Assembly: GCA_031263385.1 (NCBI GenBank)
Contig: JAISFX010000041.1
Location: 1 to 13,933, forward strand
Source: Lactobacillus sp.
GTDB taxonomy: Bacteria; Pseudomonadota; Alphaproteobacteria; RF32; CAG-239
DNA length: 13,933 nucleotides
Direction of reading: 5' to 3'
Part shown: one piece after another, positions 7,018 through 13,336 of the stretch
Numbering within the stretch: position 1 is the stretch's first letter
How the letters are laid out: every line of letters starts with the position of its first letter
Position numbers and translations under genes: made by a program
The notes under the pieces: model-generated
The model's input: the letters and a program-made list of their open reading frames with translations, nothing else
Databases searched by the model: none
What the model was told of the DNA's origin: nothing

Positions 7018-7878
7018 TTACTTACACTTCAAGGCAGCGGCCTCTTTTTTAGCCTTATCTTTCAAAGCATCTGTAGCCTTAGGAAACTCTTTTGGCAAAG
7101 ACTGGAAAGCGGCACAAGCTTCTTTATTTTTCTTCAGAGCTTTCATAGACATACCAAGCTTCAACAAGCTGTCAGCGCCTTTCGCACTAGTCTTATATTC
7201 TTGATATCCTCTGGCAAAAGCTACCGCAGCACGCTCATAATCACCCTTTCCATAATAAACTTCTCCAAGCCAATATTGGGCATTTCCGGCAAGTTTGTCT
7301 TTAACATATTCGGTCAAAATCATTGTAAAGCTCTGTTCCGCTTCTTCAAACTTTCCGGCCTTAAGTTCTTCTAGCCCTCTTTGATAAATATCATTAATCG
7401 ACTGCTTTTTTTTCTCACCCTCTAAAGGGGCCAAATCTCCACCGGCAATTGCACCACCAGCAATTGCAGCAGGCGCTCCCACTGCAACAGGGGCATCAAA
7501 AGTTTTTGCCTGAGGCTTTCCTGCTGTTCCCATACCTTCAACAGGTTTTCCCTCAATCATTTTTATTCTGACATCAATATCTTTATTTAATAAATCTATT
7601 CTTTCATTGAGCTTTTTAATCTTATAATCAAGCTCATCCATTTGGCCTTTCATCTTGCGAACAGTCTCGTCCATCTGGCCAACTTTCACCATCATTTCTT
7701 TACTATTCTGAGGTGTAGAGCTGTTTGCTTCCTCTTTATAATATTGTCTTTGCATAAGTTTTACGTCTTCTTTAAGGTTATTCAAATCTCTTTCCAAAGA
7801 CTGCAAACTCTGGGCAGAAGCAGCAGTTGCCAAACCACTAAAAACCAAACCCAGCACCAAAAGTTTAAAAATTTTCAT
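7018..7878 (-). CDS. cpoB: CpoB (YbgF), periplasmic TPR protein of the Tol-Pal system
   Basis: CpoB links peptidoglycan synthesis with outer-membrane constriction by the Tol-Pal complex in E. coli. This 286-residue protein has a signal peptide (MKIFKLLVLGLVFSGLATAASA, likely cleaved before Gln23), a coiled coil at about 24-108, an Ala/Gly/Pro-rich linker at about 112-152 with the repeat AIAGG-AIAGG, and a TPR domain from about 162 (DIYQRGLEELKAGKFEEAEQSF) to the end, where the usual cysteine near the C-terminus is present. AAGGAAG directly before the ATG at 7876-7878 is a strong ribosome binding site. The upstream gap holds the pal terminator, so a promoter should lie in 7879-7945; TTGTTT and TATGGT 15 bp apart are a weak candidate. 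It probably leads a cpoB-tilS-ftsH operon. Confidence 0.93.
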   Translation of the reverse strand: MKIFKLLVLGLVFSGLATAASAQSLQSLERDLNNLKEDVKLMQRQYYKEEANSSTPQNSKEMMVKVGQMDETVRKMKGQMDELDYKIKKLNERIDLLNKDIDVRIKMIEGKPVEGMGTAGKPQAKTFDAPVAVGAPAAIAGGAIAGGDLAPLEGEKKKQSINDIYQRGLEELKAGKFEEAEQSFTMILTEYVKDKLAGNAQYWLGEVYYGKGDYERAAVAFARGYQEYKTSAKGADSLLKLGMSMKALKKNKEACAAFQSLPKEFPKATDALKDKAKKEAAALKCK

Positions 7879-7945
7879 TTAACTTCCTTTTTTACTTACC
7901 ATAACTGCCCATAGTCTAAAACAATTGTACAAATGAAACAACAAT

Positions 7946-7981
7946 AAAAAAAGGCTCTTCCCCAAAGGAAAGAGCCTTTTT
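7946..7981 (-). terminator. Rho-independent terminator of pal
   Basis: AAGGCTCTT (7951-7959) pairs with AAGAGCCTT (7970-7978) around a 10-base loop. On the minus strand a run of seven T follows, about 20 bp after the pal stop. It separates pal from cpoB transcription. Confidence 0.88.
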
Positions 7982-8000
7982 ATTAAACGGTTACGGACAA

Positions 8001-8471
8001 CTATTTAATAACAGTTACACCGCGACGATTCTTAGCCCAAGCAGCTTCGTTGTTACCCAAAACTTCTGGTCTTTCTTTACCGTAAGAAATAGTAGAAACT
8101 CTGTTAGAAGCAACACCTTGAGATACTAAGTATTGTTTAATTGCGTTCGCACGACGCTCACCAAGAGCCAAGTTGTACTCACGAGTACCTCTTTCGTCAC
8201 AGTGACCTTGAACAACAACGTTTATTTTCTCGTTTTTCTTCAACCATTTAACTTGTGTGTCGAGTGCCTCAACAGCGTCAGATGACAAAGAAGAGCTATC
8301 AAATGCAAAATATACTCTATCTTCTGCATCGTGCATAAAATCACGAGCTTCTCTTGAATCACATTCGCTGCCACCAAACAATCCGCCGTTTGAATTAAAC
8401 GCAGAACAGCCTGATAAGAAAGCAACTGCACAGAACAAACTTAAAAGTTTTTTCTTTTCATTATTCTCCAT
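8001..8471 (-). CDS. pal: Pal, peptidoglycan-associated outer-membrane lipoprotein
   Basis: Pal anchors the outer membrane to peptidoglycan and is moved to the septum by the Tol complex. The 156-residue protein has a lipoprotein signal peptide with lipobox LSGC (Cys22 is the lipidated residue), a short linker, and an OmpA-like domain from about residue 52. That domain has GHCDERGTREYNLALGERRA at 89-108, including Asp92 and Arg107, the pair expected to bind diaminopimelate in the wall, and ends NRRGVTVIK. The ATG at 8469-8471 is the only one giving a complete signal peptide, but it has no obvious Shine-Dalgarno; a second ATG ten bases on is out of frame and closes quickly. It has its own promoter and terminator. 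TolB, normally just upstream, is absent here. Confidence 0.96.
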   Translation of the reverse strand: MENNEKKKLLSLFCAVAFLSGCSAFNSNGGLFGGSECDSREARDFMHDAEDRVYFAFDSSSLSSDAVEALDTQVKWLKKNEKINVVVQGHCDERGTREYNLALGERRANAIKQYLVSQGVASNRVSTISYGKERPEVLGNNEAAWAKNRRGVTVIK

Positions 8472-8510
8472 ATATGGTTCGATTTTAATTAATTAATCAA
8501 TAAAAGATTT

Positions 8511-8539
8511 AAATTAAGCACAATTTGTTAAATATTCAA
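8511..8539 (-). promoter_or_regulatory. Likely pal promoter
   Basis: On the minus strand, TTGAAT (8534-8539) and TAATTT (8511-8516) are 17 bp apart. The segment lies after the preceding gene's terminator and about 40 bp before the pal start. No other candidate in the gap is as good. Confidence 0.42.
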
Positions 8540-8570
8540 TAACAAAAAGCGAAACTAACAGGAAAATAAC

Positions 8571-8608
8571 AAAAAAAATAAGGATAACCACTATCGGTTA
8601 CCCTTATT
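8571..8608 (-). terminator. Rho-independent terminator of the 193-residue membrane-anchored gene
   Basis: AATAAGG-A-TAACC (8577-8589) pairs with GGTTA-C-CCTTATT (8596-8608), with one internal mismatch and a 6-base loop. On the minus strand it runs into eight T. It lies 18 bp after the stop at 8627. Confidence 0.85.
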
Positions 8609-8626
8609 TCCTATTTTTTAGCATTT

Positions 8627-9208
8627 TTAGTCAAATATTTCAACTACCGCTGTGATGCTTCCAAGAGCATCTGCATAAAAAATTGTCTGCCCCGGCATTA
8701 TATCATCGCCATGTATCGGAGAATATACCTCTCCTTCTCTGGCTCTTTCAATAGCGCCTTCTTTTAACAGGTGTATCTCGCACCCATTATCGAGGAAAAG
8801 CCTGCCATATACACCTCCTTCAGAGAAGTTCCGATCAACATAAATGACCGGTGACAACCATCCCTGAGGTTTATAATCCTCATCTTCGGTCTGGCTATCC
8901 TCTAAAAGGCGAGCATTCTTCATTGCGACCTTGCCATTTTTATCATGGTCGCCAATTTCGCCGTCACCTCCAGCTTCAATAGCAAGGCGGAGTTTTCCTG
9001 CTTCTTTTAGCTCTGCAATAATTGCCTCTTCAGAAGCGGAGCTAACTTCGCTGTAAAGAGGGTTATCGCTGTTTCCATTCGGGCAATTGCCCGTACTGAA
9101 AAGCCCAAACTGCCCTCCGAAACCTCTGCCGGAGAGAAAGCCCAAAACTATCGCCAAGATGGCGATTAGGATAAGTGCGAAACCTATCCGTTTAATTTTT
9201 TTCATCAT
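8627..9208 (-). CDS. Membrane-anchored protein of unknown function (193 residues)
   Basis: I do not recognise a family. After a basic start (MMKKIKRIG) comes one hydrophobic segment at about residues 8-26 (IGFALILIAILAIVLGFLS), then a Gly-rich stretch and an acidic soluble domain that should face the periplasm. The domain has two cysteines (in TGNCPNGN and in DNGCEIHLL) that could form a disulfide, and a hydrophobic beta-rich end (TIFYADALGSITAVVEIFD). Translation may start at the first or second of two adjacent ATGs; neither has a Shine-Dalgarno. The gene stands alone between its own promoter and terminator, in the place upstream of pal where tolB would be expected, but it shows no TolB beta-propeller features and is far too short. 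Confidence 0.7.
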   Translation of the reverse strand: MMKKIKRIGFALILIAILAIVLGFLSGRGFGGQFGLFSTGNCPNGNSDNPLYSEVSSASEEAIIAELKEAGKLRLAIEAGGDGEIGDHDKNGKVAMKNARLLEDSQTEDEDYKPQGWLSPVIYVDRNFSEGGVYGRLFLDNGCEIHLLKEGAIERAREGEVYSPIHGDDIMPGQTIFYADALGSITAVVEIFD

Positions 9209-9254
9209 ATATTTCAGAATTTTTAGTTACTAATAATATGCTAAACACCTTGCC

Positions 9255-9282
9255 ACTATACCACAGCCCCACATCACTCTAA
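9255..9282 (-). promoter_or_regulatory. Likely promoter of the 193-residue gene
   Basis: On the minus strand, TATAGT (9255-9260) is preceded by TGTGG (extended -10), with TTAGAG (9277-9282) 16 bp upstream. Its distance to the start codon is about 47 bp. Confidence 0.48.
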
Positions 9283-9300
9283 AGTTAATCTTTTGTTACA

Positions 9301-9336
9301 AAAAAAAGGCGGTTTATAAAAAAACCACCCTTTTTT
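9301..9336 (-). terminator. Rho-independent terminator of the 227-residue gene
   Basis: A minus-strand transcript forms GGGUGGUUU (9322-9330) with AAACCGCCU (9307-9315), fully paired through two G-U pairs, with a 6-base loop, A6/U6 extension and seven T. Read on the plus strand the same positions are mismatches, so it acts for the gene ending at 9355. Confidence 0.85.
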
Positions 9337-9354
9337 CTGCACATTACATAAAAA

Positions 9355-10038
9355 TTACTCTATTTTCTTGAAATCAGTCCCAAAGGTAACATCCAACACC
9401 CCGGGAATTCCTGTTTCATAGTCCAAGAAAATAATTTTCTTCTCATAACCACTTAACGGCAAAACTTTACCAACTACGAGGCTATAAACCTCATAGCTTT
9501 TACCTTTTAAAAAGTAACCCACAGACTTCTTACATTCAAAAAGTCTTTTTTGCATAACTTTCTTTTTGCCGTTCATCTCGGGAAAATATGGAAAAACCGT
9601 GTACCCCAACTCTTTTGCCAGTTTAGCTAAAAAGGCTTTAGCCTTAGCCTTTTCCTTCCACTCACCATCTTTAAAAACGAGAGCAAACTCTGTCTCCGAA
9701 ATGCTTTTATACAATGCACTTTCCGTAAACAGTAAGTCCTTTGTTTCTACGCCCGCAAATCCATCGCGGTTCTCAAAAGACCATGCCTTTTCATAAGATC
9801 TGGTACCATAACCGGTATCCAGTGTATCATTTATAGGACGATAGTCCAAAATGTAGATACTTGGCTTTAACATACTGCGGCTCCTAAGAGCGTGCGCTAA
9901 TACACCAACAGCAAAATACTGCCCCGGTGAAATTGACAACCTGTTTTTCATGGAGAGCCAATTGCAACTCTCAAAAACAGCTAACGGAGAGTTTATATCA
10001 CTTCTCTTCCGTCCTTTAAAATAATTACCGTTCGACAT
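9355..10038 (-). CDS. Protein of unknown function (227 residues, cytosolic)
   Basis: I do not recognise this protein. It has no signal peptide or membrane segment. The N-terminal half mixes basic and aromatic residues (MSNGNYFKGRKRSD at the start; YILDYRPINDTLDTGYGTRSYEKAW around 62-86). The middle has a lysine-rich helix (EWKEKAKAKAFLAKLAKELGY) and the end is beta-like (KIIFLDYETGIPGVLDVTFG). No catalytic motif stands out. The ATG at 10036-10038 has no Shine-Dalgarno; the leader is very AT-rich. A promoter upstream and a terminator 18 bp after the stop make it a single-gene unit. The coherent length, composition and flanking signals support a real gene; the function is open. Confidence 0.68.
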   Translation of the reverse strand: MSNGNYFKGRKRSDINSPLAVFESCNWLSMKNRLSISPGQYFAVGVLAHALRSRSMLKPSIYILDYRPINDTLDTGYGTRSYEKAWSFENRDGFAGVETKDLLFTESALYKSISETEFALVFKDGEWKEKAKAKAFLAKLAKELGYTVFPYFPEMNGKKKVMQKRLFECKKSVGYFLKGKSYEVYSLVVGKVLPLSGYEKKIIFLDYETGIPGVLDVTFGTDFKKIE

Positions 10039-10102
10039 AACAAATTCTTTTTAACATTAAAATTCAATAATTAATCTCTCTAATACTTATATATGGGCAA
10101 AA

Positions 10103-10129
10103 GCTATAACCATGCCTCACCAATGTCAA
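10103..10129 (-). promoter_or_regulatory. Likely promoter of the 227-residue gene
   Basis: On the minus strand, a perfect TTGACA (10124-10129) and TATAGC (10103-10108) are 15 bp apart, with TGG two bases before the -10 hexamer. The spacer is shorter than ideal. It starts 24 bp after the preceding gene's terminator and leaves an AT-rich leader of about 58 bases. Confidence 0.5.
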
Positions 10130-10152
10130 GAAACAATTGGTAAAAAATTCAC

Positions 10153-10190
10153 AAAAAAAGAGGACAACTTCTTACAAAGTCATCCTCTTT
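10153..10190 (-). terminator. Rho-independent terminator of the 510-residue gene
   Basis: AAAGAGGACAACTT (10157-10170) and AAGTCATCCTCTTT (10177-10190) flank a 6-base loop. On the minus strand all 14 positions pair, two of them as G-U, and a run of seven T follows. It is 30 bp after the stop at 10220. Confidence 0.9.
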
Positions 10191-10219
10191 CCAACCTTAG
10201 GTTTACTTAATTATTTAAT

Positions 10220-11752
10220 TTAATTCAGTTTAATCTGGTATTTATTCCTGATTTCAGGGTATCCATCCCAAATATTTGGGAGCCAATATCTAAACAGGTC
10301 TTCCGTGCTCTTGTACTCATCTCTTAACGCTGCTTTTGCATCAAGCATTTTTGTAAAAAGCTCTCTTATGTTTTCATCTTCATTGTTCTCTGTAAGCCAT
10401 TTCAAAAAATACTTACGGTTGCAAATGACTGCATTAATAAAAGGCTCAAATTCCGGATACTTCTTAGCCACTTCTCTTCCAAGAATTAGCACAGACTTAC
10501 CATTTTTAGCAAGGAGCTGAGGATATTCGTACAACACACTCAATAACGGCCCCAAGACTTTTTTATCCAAAATAGGTGTATCAGAAACCACACCCATGAT
10601 ATTAAAAAGTCTCGCTTCATGGTATTTCTTTGAAATCTTAATCTCGCTTTTTTCAGAATGATTCATGTCTGAGGTATCGGTATTAGCAATCATATCATAA
10701 GCATTGCAAAAATCTCCCAATGCTTCGATAAGAACATCATCTCTGCCAAGCTCTGCAACCCTGTTTCTAAAGCTAATAATTATAGCAAGATAGATGCCCT
10801 CAGAGCCAAATTCACGTTCCATACGGTTAACCAAGTGTTGAGCACAGCACCAATATTGTGCTTTTTTACCAACATCGTCAGTGCGATTAACCACAGCAAA
10901 GATTATATCCATAACCTGAGGAATGCATTTTATCAGAACCTCCGGCCTATCCACCAAAAACTTTGAAACTCTTATCATCATCTCATAATCAAGTTTTTTC
11001 CCATGACATAATACCCAAAGCTCTCTCTCAAACTCTGCTAACAGTTCGTCAAATTTATTGGCATCTTTATCTACCCATTCGTCGAAAGCCACTGCAAACA
11101 TCTCTGGGTTAAAAAGCTCATTGGGTCTAAATAACCTATCCTGATGCTTTGATATCTCATACACAGAGTAGGTCGAACGAAAAGCACCTTTACGCCCACC
11201 CAAATATGTTCCTTGACTGTCAATAGCATCATCATGCTCATGAACCACCGCGCTCCAAAGGCTATCCGGGCTTATGAATGATCTATGATAACGACCTTTG
11301 GCGTCTTTAAACGTCTCAAACCACACCACATGGTTTTCACCGGACATTCCTTTTAACCTAACATCGGCCAAACTTACATTATCTATTCCGAAAGCCGGTT
11401 CAAGGTTTCTCTCCATCATGATAAAATCAAAAGCATCACATGCCTTTTGTTTATCAATGATGTCGTCGCTATCAATAACATACTTAAACTTAAGACTGCC
11501 ATTACGCTGACAAATGTAATAAAGATGCGCATAAGATGCCCTAATAGCATCTTCATCAATCTTATAGTAGTCAGGAGCTTTTTCATCCATAATACAAAAC
11601 ATGTTTCCATGTCCATATACGACGTCTCCGTTAGAACAAAGGGCAAACACAACAAAACCAGTGTCAATGTGCCCATTTTCGTGCATGTCATCCAAGAACT
11701 TCTGTGTTCTCATGATTTCTTTTACTGTTTTTTCAAACTTTTTGTAATCCAT
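10220..11752 (-). CDS. Large protein of unknown function (510 residues, cytosolic)
   Basis: I do not recognise this protein. There is no signal peptide or membrane segment. The first ~200 residues look alpha/beta, with DTGFVVFALCSNGDVVYGHGN near residue 31 and FKYVIDSDDIIDK near 90. From about residue 220 it is mostly helical and polar, possibly a repeat-like helical scaffold (FLVDRPEVLIKCIPQVMDIIFAV, LLSVLYEYPQLLAKNGKSVL), ending in KYQIKLN. Cysteines are scattered without a metal-site pattern, and no nuclease, kinase or ATPase motif was found. The ATG at 11750-11752 has no Shine-Dalgarno. A tiny upstream reading frame (ATG GAC TTA TAA) lies in its leader. It has its own promoter, which shares a 15-bp element with that of the next gene upstream. 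Confidence 0.72.
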   Translation of the reverse strand: MDYKKFEKTVKEIMRTQKFLDDMHENGHIDTGFVVFALCSNGDVVYGHGNMFCIMDEKAPDYYKIDEDAIRASYAHLYYICQRNGSLKFKYVIDSDDIIDKQKACDAFDFIMMERNLEPAFGIDNVSLADVRLKGMSGENHVVWFETFKDAKGRYHRSFISPDSLWSAVVHEHDDAIDSQGTYLGGRKGAFRSTYSVYEISKHQDRLFRPNELFNPEMFAVAFDEWVDKDANKFDELLAEFERELWVLCHGKKLDYEMMIRVSKFLVDRPEVLIKCIPQVMDIIFAVVNRTDDVGKKAQYWCCAQHLVNRMEREFGSEGIYLAIIISFRNRVAELGRDDVLIEALGDFCNAYDMIANTDTSDMNHSEKSEIKISKKYHEARLFNIMGVVSDTPILDKKVLGPLLSVLYEYPQLLAKNGKSVLILGREVAKKYPEFEPFINAVICNRKYFLKWLTENNEDENIRELFTKMLDAKAALRDEYKSTEDLFRYWLPNIWDGYPEIRNKYQIKLN

Positions 11753-11799
11753 AATCTATACATTTTATAAGTCCATAATTATTATTTTCAATACCACAC

Positions 11800-11827
11800 A
11801 CTATAACCACTCTCGACAAAAAGTCCA
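11800..11827 (-). promoter_or_regulatory. Promoter of the 510-residue gene, with shared 15-bp element
   Basis: On the minus strand, TGGACT (11822-11827) and TATAGT (11800-11805) are 16 bp apart, with TGG just upstream of the -10. The -35 and the following bases form TGGACTTTTTGTCGA (11813-11827), identical to the element at 12631-12645 and containing a GAC-AAAAA-GTC dyad in plus-strand reading that could hold a regulator. Confidence 0.55.
11813..11827 (-). repeat. Direct repeat, copy 1 of a 15-bp promoter element
   Basis: TCGACAAAAAGTCCA (plus-strand reading) is identical to 12631-12645, 818 bp away. Both copies directly follow a terminator A-tract and lie about 55-65 bp before a start codon, so shared promoter DNA is the simplest reading. 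Confidence 0.75.
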
Positions 11828-11830
11828 TAA

Positions 11831-11867
11831 AAAAAGGAAATGAACTTAAACATTCCATTCCCTTTTT
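11831..11867 (-). terminator. Rho-independent terminator of the 231-residue gene
   Basis: AAAAAGGAAATGAA (11831-11844) pairs with the arm at 11854-11867 around a 9-base loop. As a minus-strand RNA the stem is continuous, with two G-U pairs, and leads into an A/T-rich tail. It ends a few bases before the -35 of the next gene. Confidence 0.8.
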
Positions 11868-11882
11868 TTCATACTCTTAGTA

Positions 11883-12578
11883 TTATAATCTATACTTAAG
11901 ATATTTTTTCCATGAAGGATAATCCTCCATGAGTTCTTTCACCCTTCGTTGCGGCCCTTCTCTCTTGAAAGCCTCGCGGTTGTTATCAACCACTTGGTTC
12001 ACAAAATTCCAAGCCCCTTTTTGCTTGAATATTGTGTCGATTACTTCCTTTTTTAGAAAAATTTCCGTTAAATCATCCCCTGTCAGGTCTTTCCGGCTCT
12101 TCAAAAAATGAAGCATATACCGCATATTATTCCTGTTCAGCAAAAGCATGGGGCGTTTTTTAGCCAGCTTCATCATATGAGGGTCATACTCCATCTCATC
12201 GATGGACATGTAATGCAGCATACCCGTCAAAACCTTTATCAAAAGACCTTCCGCAATAGACGCCCATTGATCATATCTAAACTGGACATCTTTATCAGAT
12301 TTTTTCATTTTATACCCTTTAAGCCTTTTCAGGCAAAAATTATCGCTTTCCCAAAGCTCTAAAGGGCTCGCATTTTCAATGTCTTCCGGTAGGATTTCTC
12401 GTTTACTTACTAAGTCCTCTCTAACAGATAGGGTAAAACCTAGCTGCTGAATGGCCTTAAAATATTCCGCCACTGCTGGCCCTTGGACGAACTGAATCGA
12501 CCCACCCAGCTTTAGGTACTCATAACATCCGAAGATGCTTATTTTCCCAAAATCTAAATAATCTGTTTCTTGCTTCAT
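11883..12578 (-). CDS. Protein of unknown function (231 residues, cytosolic)
   Basis: I do not recognise this protein. It lacks a signal peptide or membrane segment. It starts MKQETDYLDFGKISIFGCYEYLKLGG, has an acidic middle (PEDIENASPLELWESDNF), a Met-rich helix (GLLIKVLTGMLHYMSIDEMEYDPHMMKLAKKR), and a basic helical end (FKREGPQRRVKELMEDYPSWKKYLKYRL). The charged, helical C-terminus could bind nucleic acid or a partner protein, but that is a guess. The ATG at 12576-12578 has no Shine-Dalgarno. The leader resembles that of the 510-residue gene (ATAATAATTA, TATAAAA and GAT before the start in the same order), although the two proteins show no similarity by eye. Confidence 0.7.
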   Translation of the reverse strand: MKQETDYLDFGKISIFGCYEYLKLGGSIQFVQGPAVAEYFKAIQQLGFTLSVREDLVSKREILPEDIENASPLELWESDNFCLKRLKGYKMKKSDKDVQFRYDQWASIAEGLLIKVLTGMLHYMSIDEMEYDPHMMKLAKKRPMLLLNRNNMRYMLHFLKSRKDLTGDDLTEIFLKKEVIDTIFKQKGAWNFVNQVVDNNREAFKREGPQRRVKELMEDYPSWKKYLKYRL

Positions 12579-12617
12579 AATATCGTGTTTTATATAGTAA
12601 TTATTATATTTGCCGAC

Positions 12618-12645
12618 ATATTACACCAAATCGACAAAAAGTCCA
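12618..12645 (-). promoter_or_regulatory. Promoter of the 231-residue gene, with shared 15-bp element
   Basis: On the minus strand, TGGACT (12640-12645) and TAATAT (12618-12623) are 16 bp apart, the same spacing as at the 510-residue gene, and TGGTG precedes the -10. The agreement in element and spacing with 11800-11827 is the best argument that both are real. Confidence 0.55.
12631..12645 (-). repeat. Direct repeat, copy 2 of the 15-bp promoter element
   Basis: Identical to 11813-11827. Outside the 15 bp both copies continue with one differing base and then six or more A in plus-strand reading, which is the U-tract of the preceding terminator. Confidence 0.75.
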
Positions 12646-12646
12646 C

Positions 12647-12674
12647 AAAAAAGGGCTGCCAAACAAGACAACCC
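12647..12674 (-). terminator. Rho-independent terminator of the 171-residue membrane gene
   Basis: GGGCTGCC (12653-12660) and GACAACCC (12667-12674) flank a 6-base loop. On the minus strand all eight positions pair (two G-U) and six T follow. It starts 22 bp after the stop at 12696 and abuts the next promoter. Confidence 0.85.
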
Positions 12675-12695
12675 CTCTGTAGGTAAAGCAAAATA

Positions 12696-13211
12696 CTATC
12701 TTTTTGCACGACAGAACAATGCTTTCAAATCTCTATAGATAAAATATAGCCCGCCCAATGCAAAAAGAATGGCAAACAAAATCTTTTTAGAGTCTCTGGC
12801 TACCGCACCTAGATTATACTCTTTTGCTGAGCCGTCTTTCAAAAACTCATTAAACCTCTTAGCCTCTTCAACCGCCTTTTCTTGGTCTGCCAGCTCAAAA
12901 GGTGCTCTAACATATCCACCCTCTTTAGTCTTAAAACGAACCGTATATTCATCCTTTTTCACTGTATGGCCTTTTCTTTTGTATTTGGTAACATAGTGGA
13001 AGTATTCCGCCCCCACAAAAGATGACAGCTTAAATTTATCTTTAACTACGGTAATCGGCTTAAAGTTCTCTGTTGTCTTATACAAACATTCTCCGCTTTC
13101 CTTGCTGCAACAAAATGACTCTCCCAAAAGCCCAAGTGCTATGATATATGCGCAAATCAACATAACCACCCCAACCACCAAAGACTTTAACCTCTCAAAT
13201 ACAAACTCCAT
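12696..13211 (-). CDS. Two-segment membrane protein of unknown function (171 residues)
   Basis: No family is recognised. A hydrophobic segment at about residues 9-30 (KSLVVGVVMLICAYIIALGLLG) is followed by a cysteine-rich stretch (SFCCSKESGEC), a basic, beta-like domain of about 100 residues, and a second hydrophobic segment near the end (KKILFAILFALGGLYFIY) with a basic tail (FCRAKR). Both ends should be cytoplasmic, with the central domain in the periplasm, where three close cysteines could form a disulfide. The ATG at 13209-13211 is chosen because AGGGAG sits seven bases upstream; a TTG two codons earlier would overlap that site. No good promoter was found in the gap after the ppdK terminator, so read-through from ppdK is possible. 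Confidence 0.68.
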   Translation of the reverse strand: MEFVFERLKSLVVGVVMLICAYIIALGLLGESFCCSKESGECLYKTTENFKPITVVKDKFKLSSFVGAEYFHYVTKYKRKGHTVKKDEYTVRFKTKEGGYVRAPFELADQEKAVEEAKRFNEFLKDGSAKEYNLGAVARDSKKILFAILFALGGLYFIYRDLKALFCRAKR

Positions 13212-13235
13212 ACCCAATCTCCCTATTATTAAACA

Positions 13236-13265
13236 AAGAGGGAGTAGCTCGCGCCACTCCCTCTT
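13236..13265 (-). terminator. Terminator-like hairpin after ppdK
   Basis: AAGAGGGAGT (13236-13245) pairs perfectly with ACTCCCTCTT (13256-13265) around a 10-base loop. On the minus strand the tail is TTTGTTTAATAAT, an interrupted T-tract, so termination may be partial. The next gene's ribosome binding site follows 15 bp later. Confidence 0.65.
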
Positions 13266-13284
13266 ATCTGCTTCTTAGCCACTC

Positions 13285-13305
13285 AACTAAGCATAATACT
13301 TAGTT
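13285..13305. other. Perfect 7-bp inverted repeat in the ppdK 3' region
   Basis: AACTAAG (13285-13291) and CTTAGTT (13299-13305) flank a 7-base loop, between the ppdK stop and the terminator-like hairpin. There is no T-tract after it. It may protect the ppdK mRNA end, or be a site for a regulator; TTGTTG-17-TATGCT on the minus strand overlaps it and is a weak promoter candidate for the downstream gene. Confidence 0.4.
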
Positions 13306-13336
13306 ATACGACCAACAAACTGTTAACAGCGACCAA

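Noticed and set aside
11447..11770. 107-codon plus-strand frame opposite the start of the 510-residue gene
   Set aside because: No ribosome binding site and low-complexity hydrophobic/basic translation; the minus-strand gene has promoter and terminator.
11813..12645. Phage or integron attachment sites at the 15-bp direct repeats
   Set aside because: No integrase gene, no integron core-site pattern, and both copies sit in promoter position; kept only as an alternative under the shared-promoter finding.
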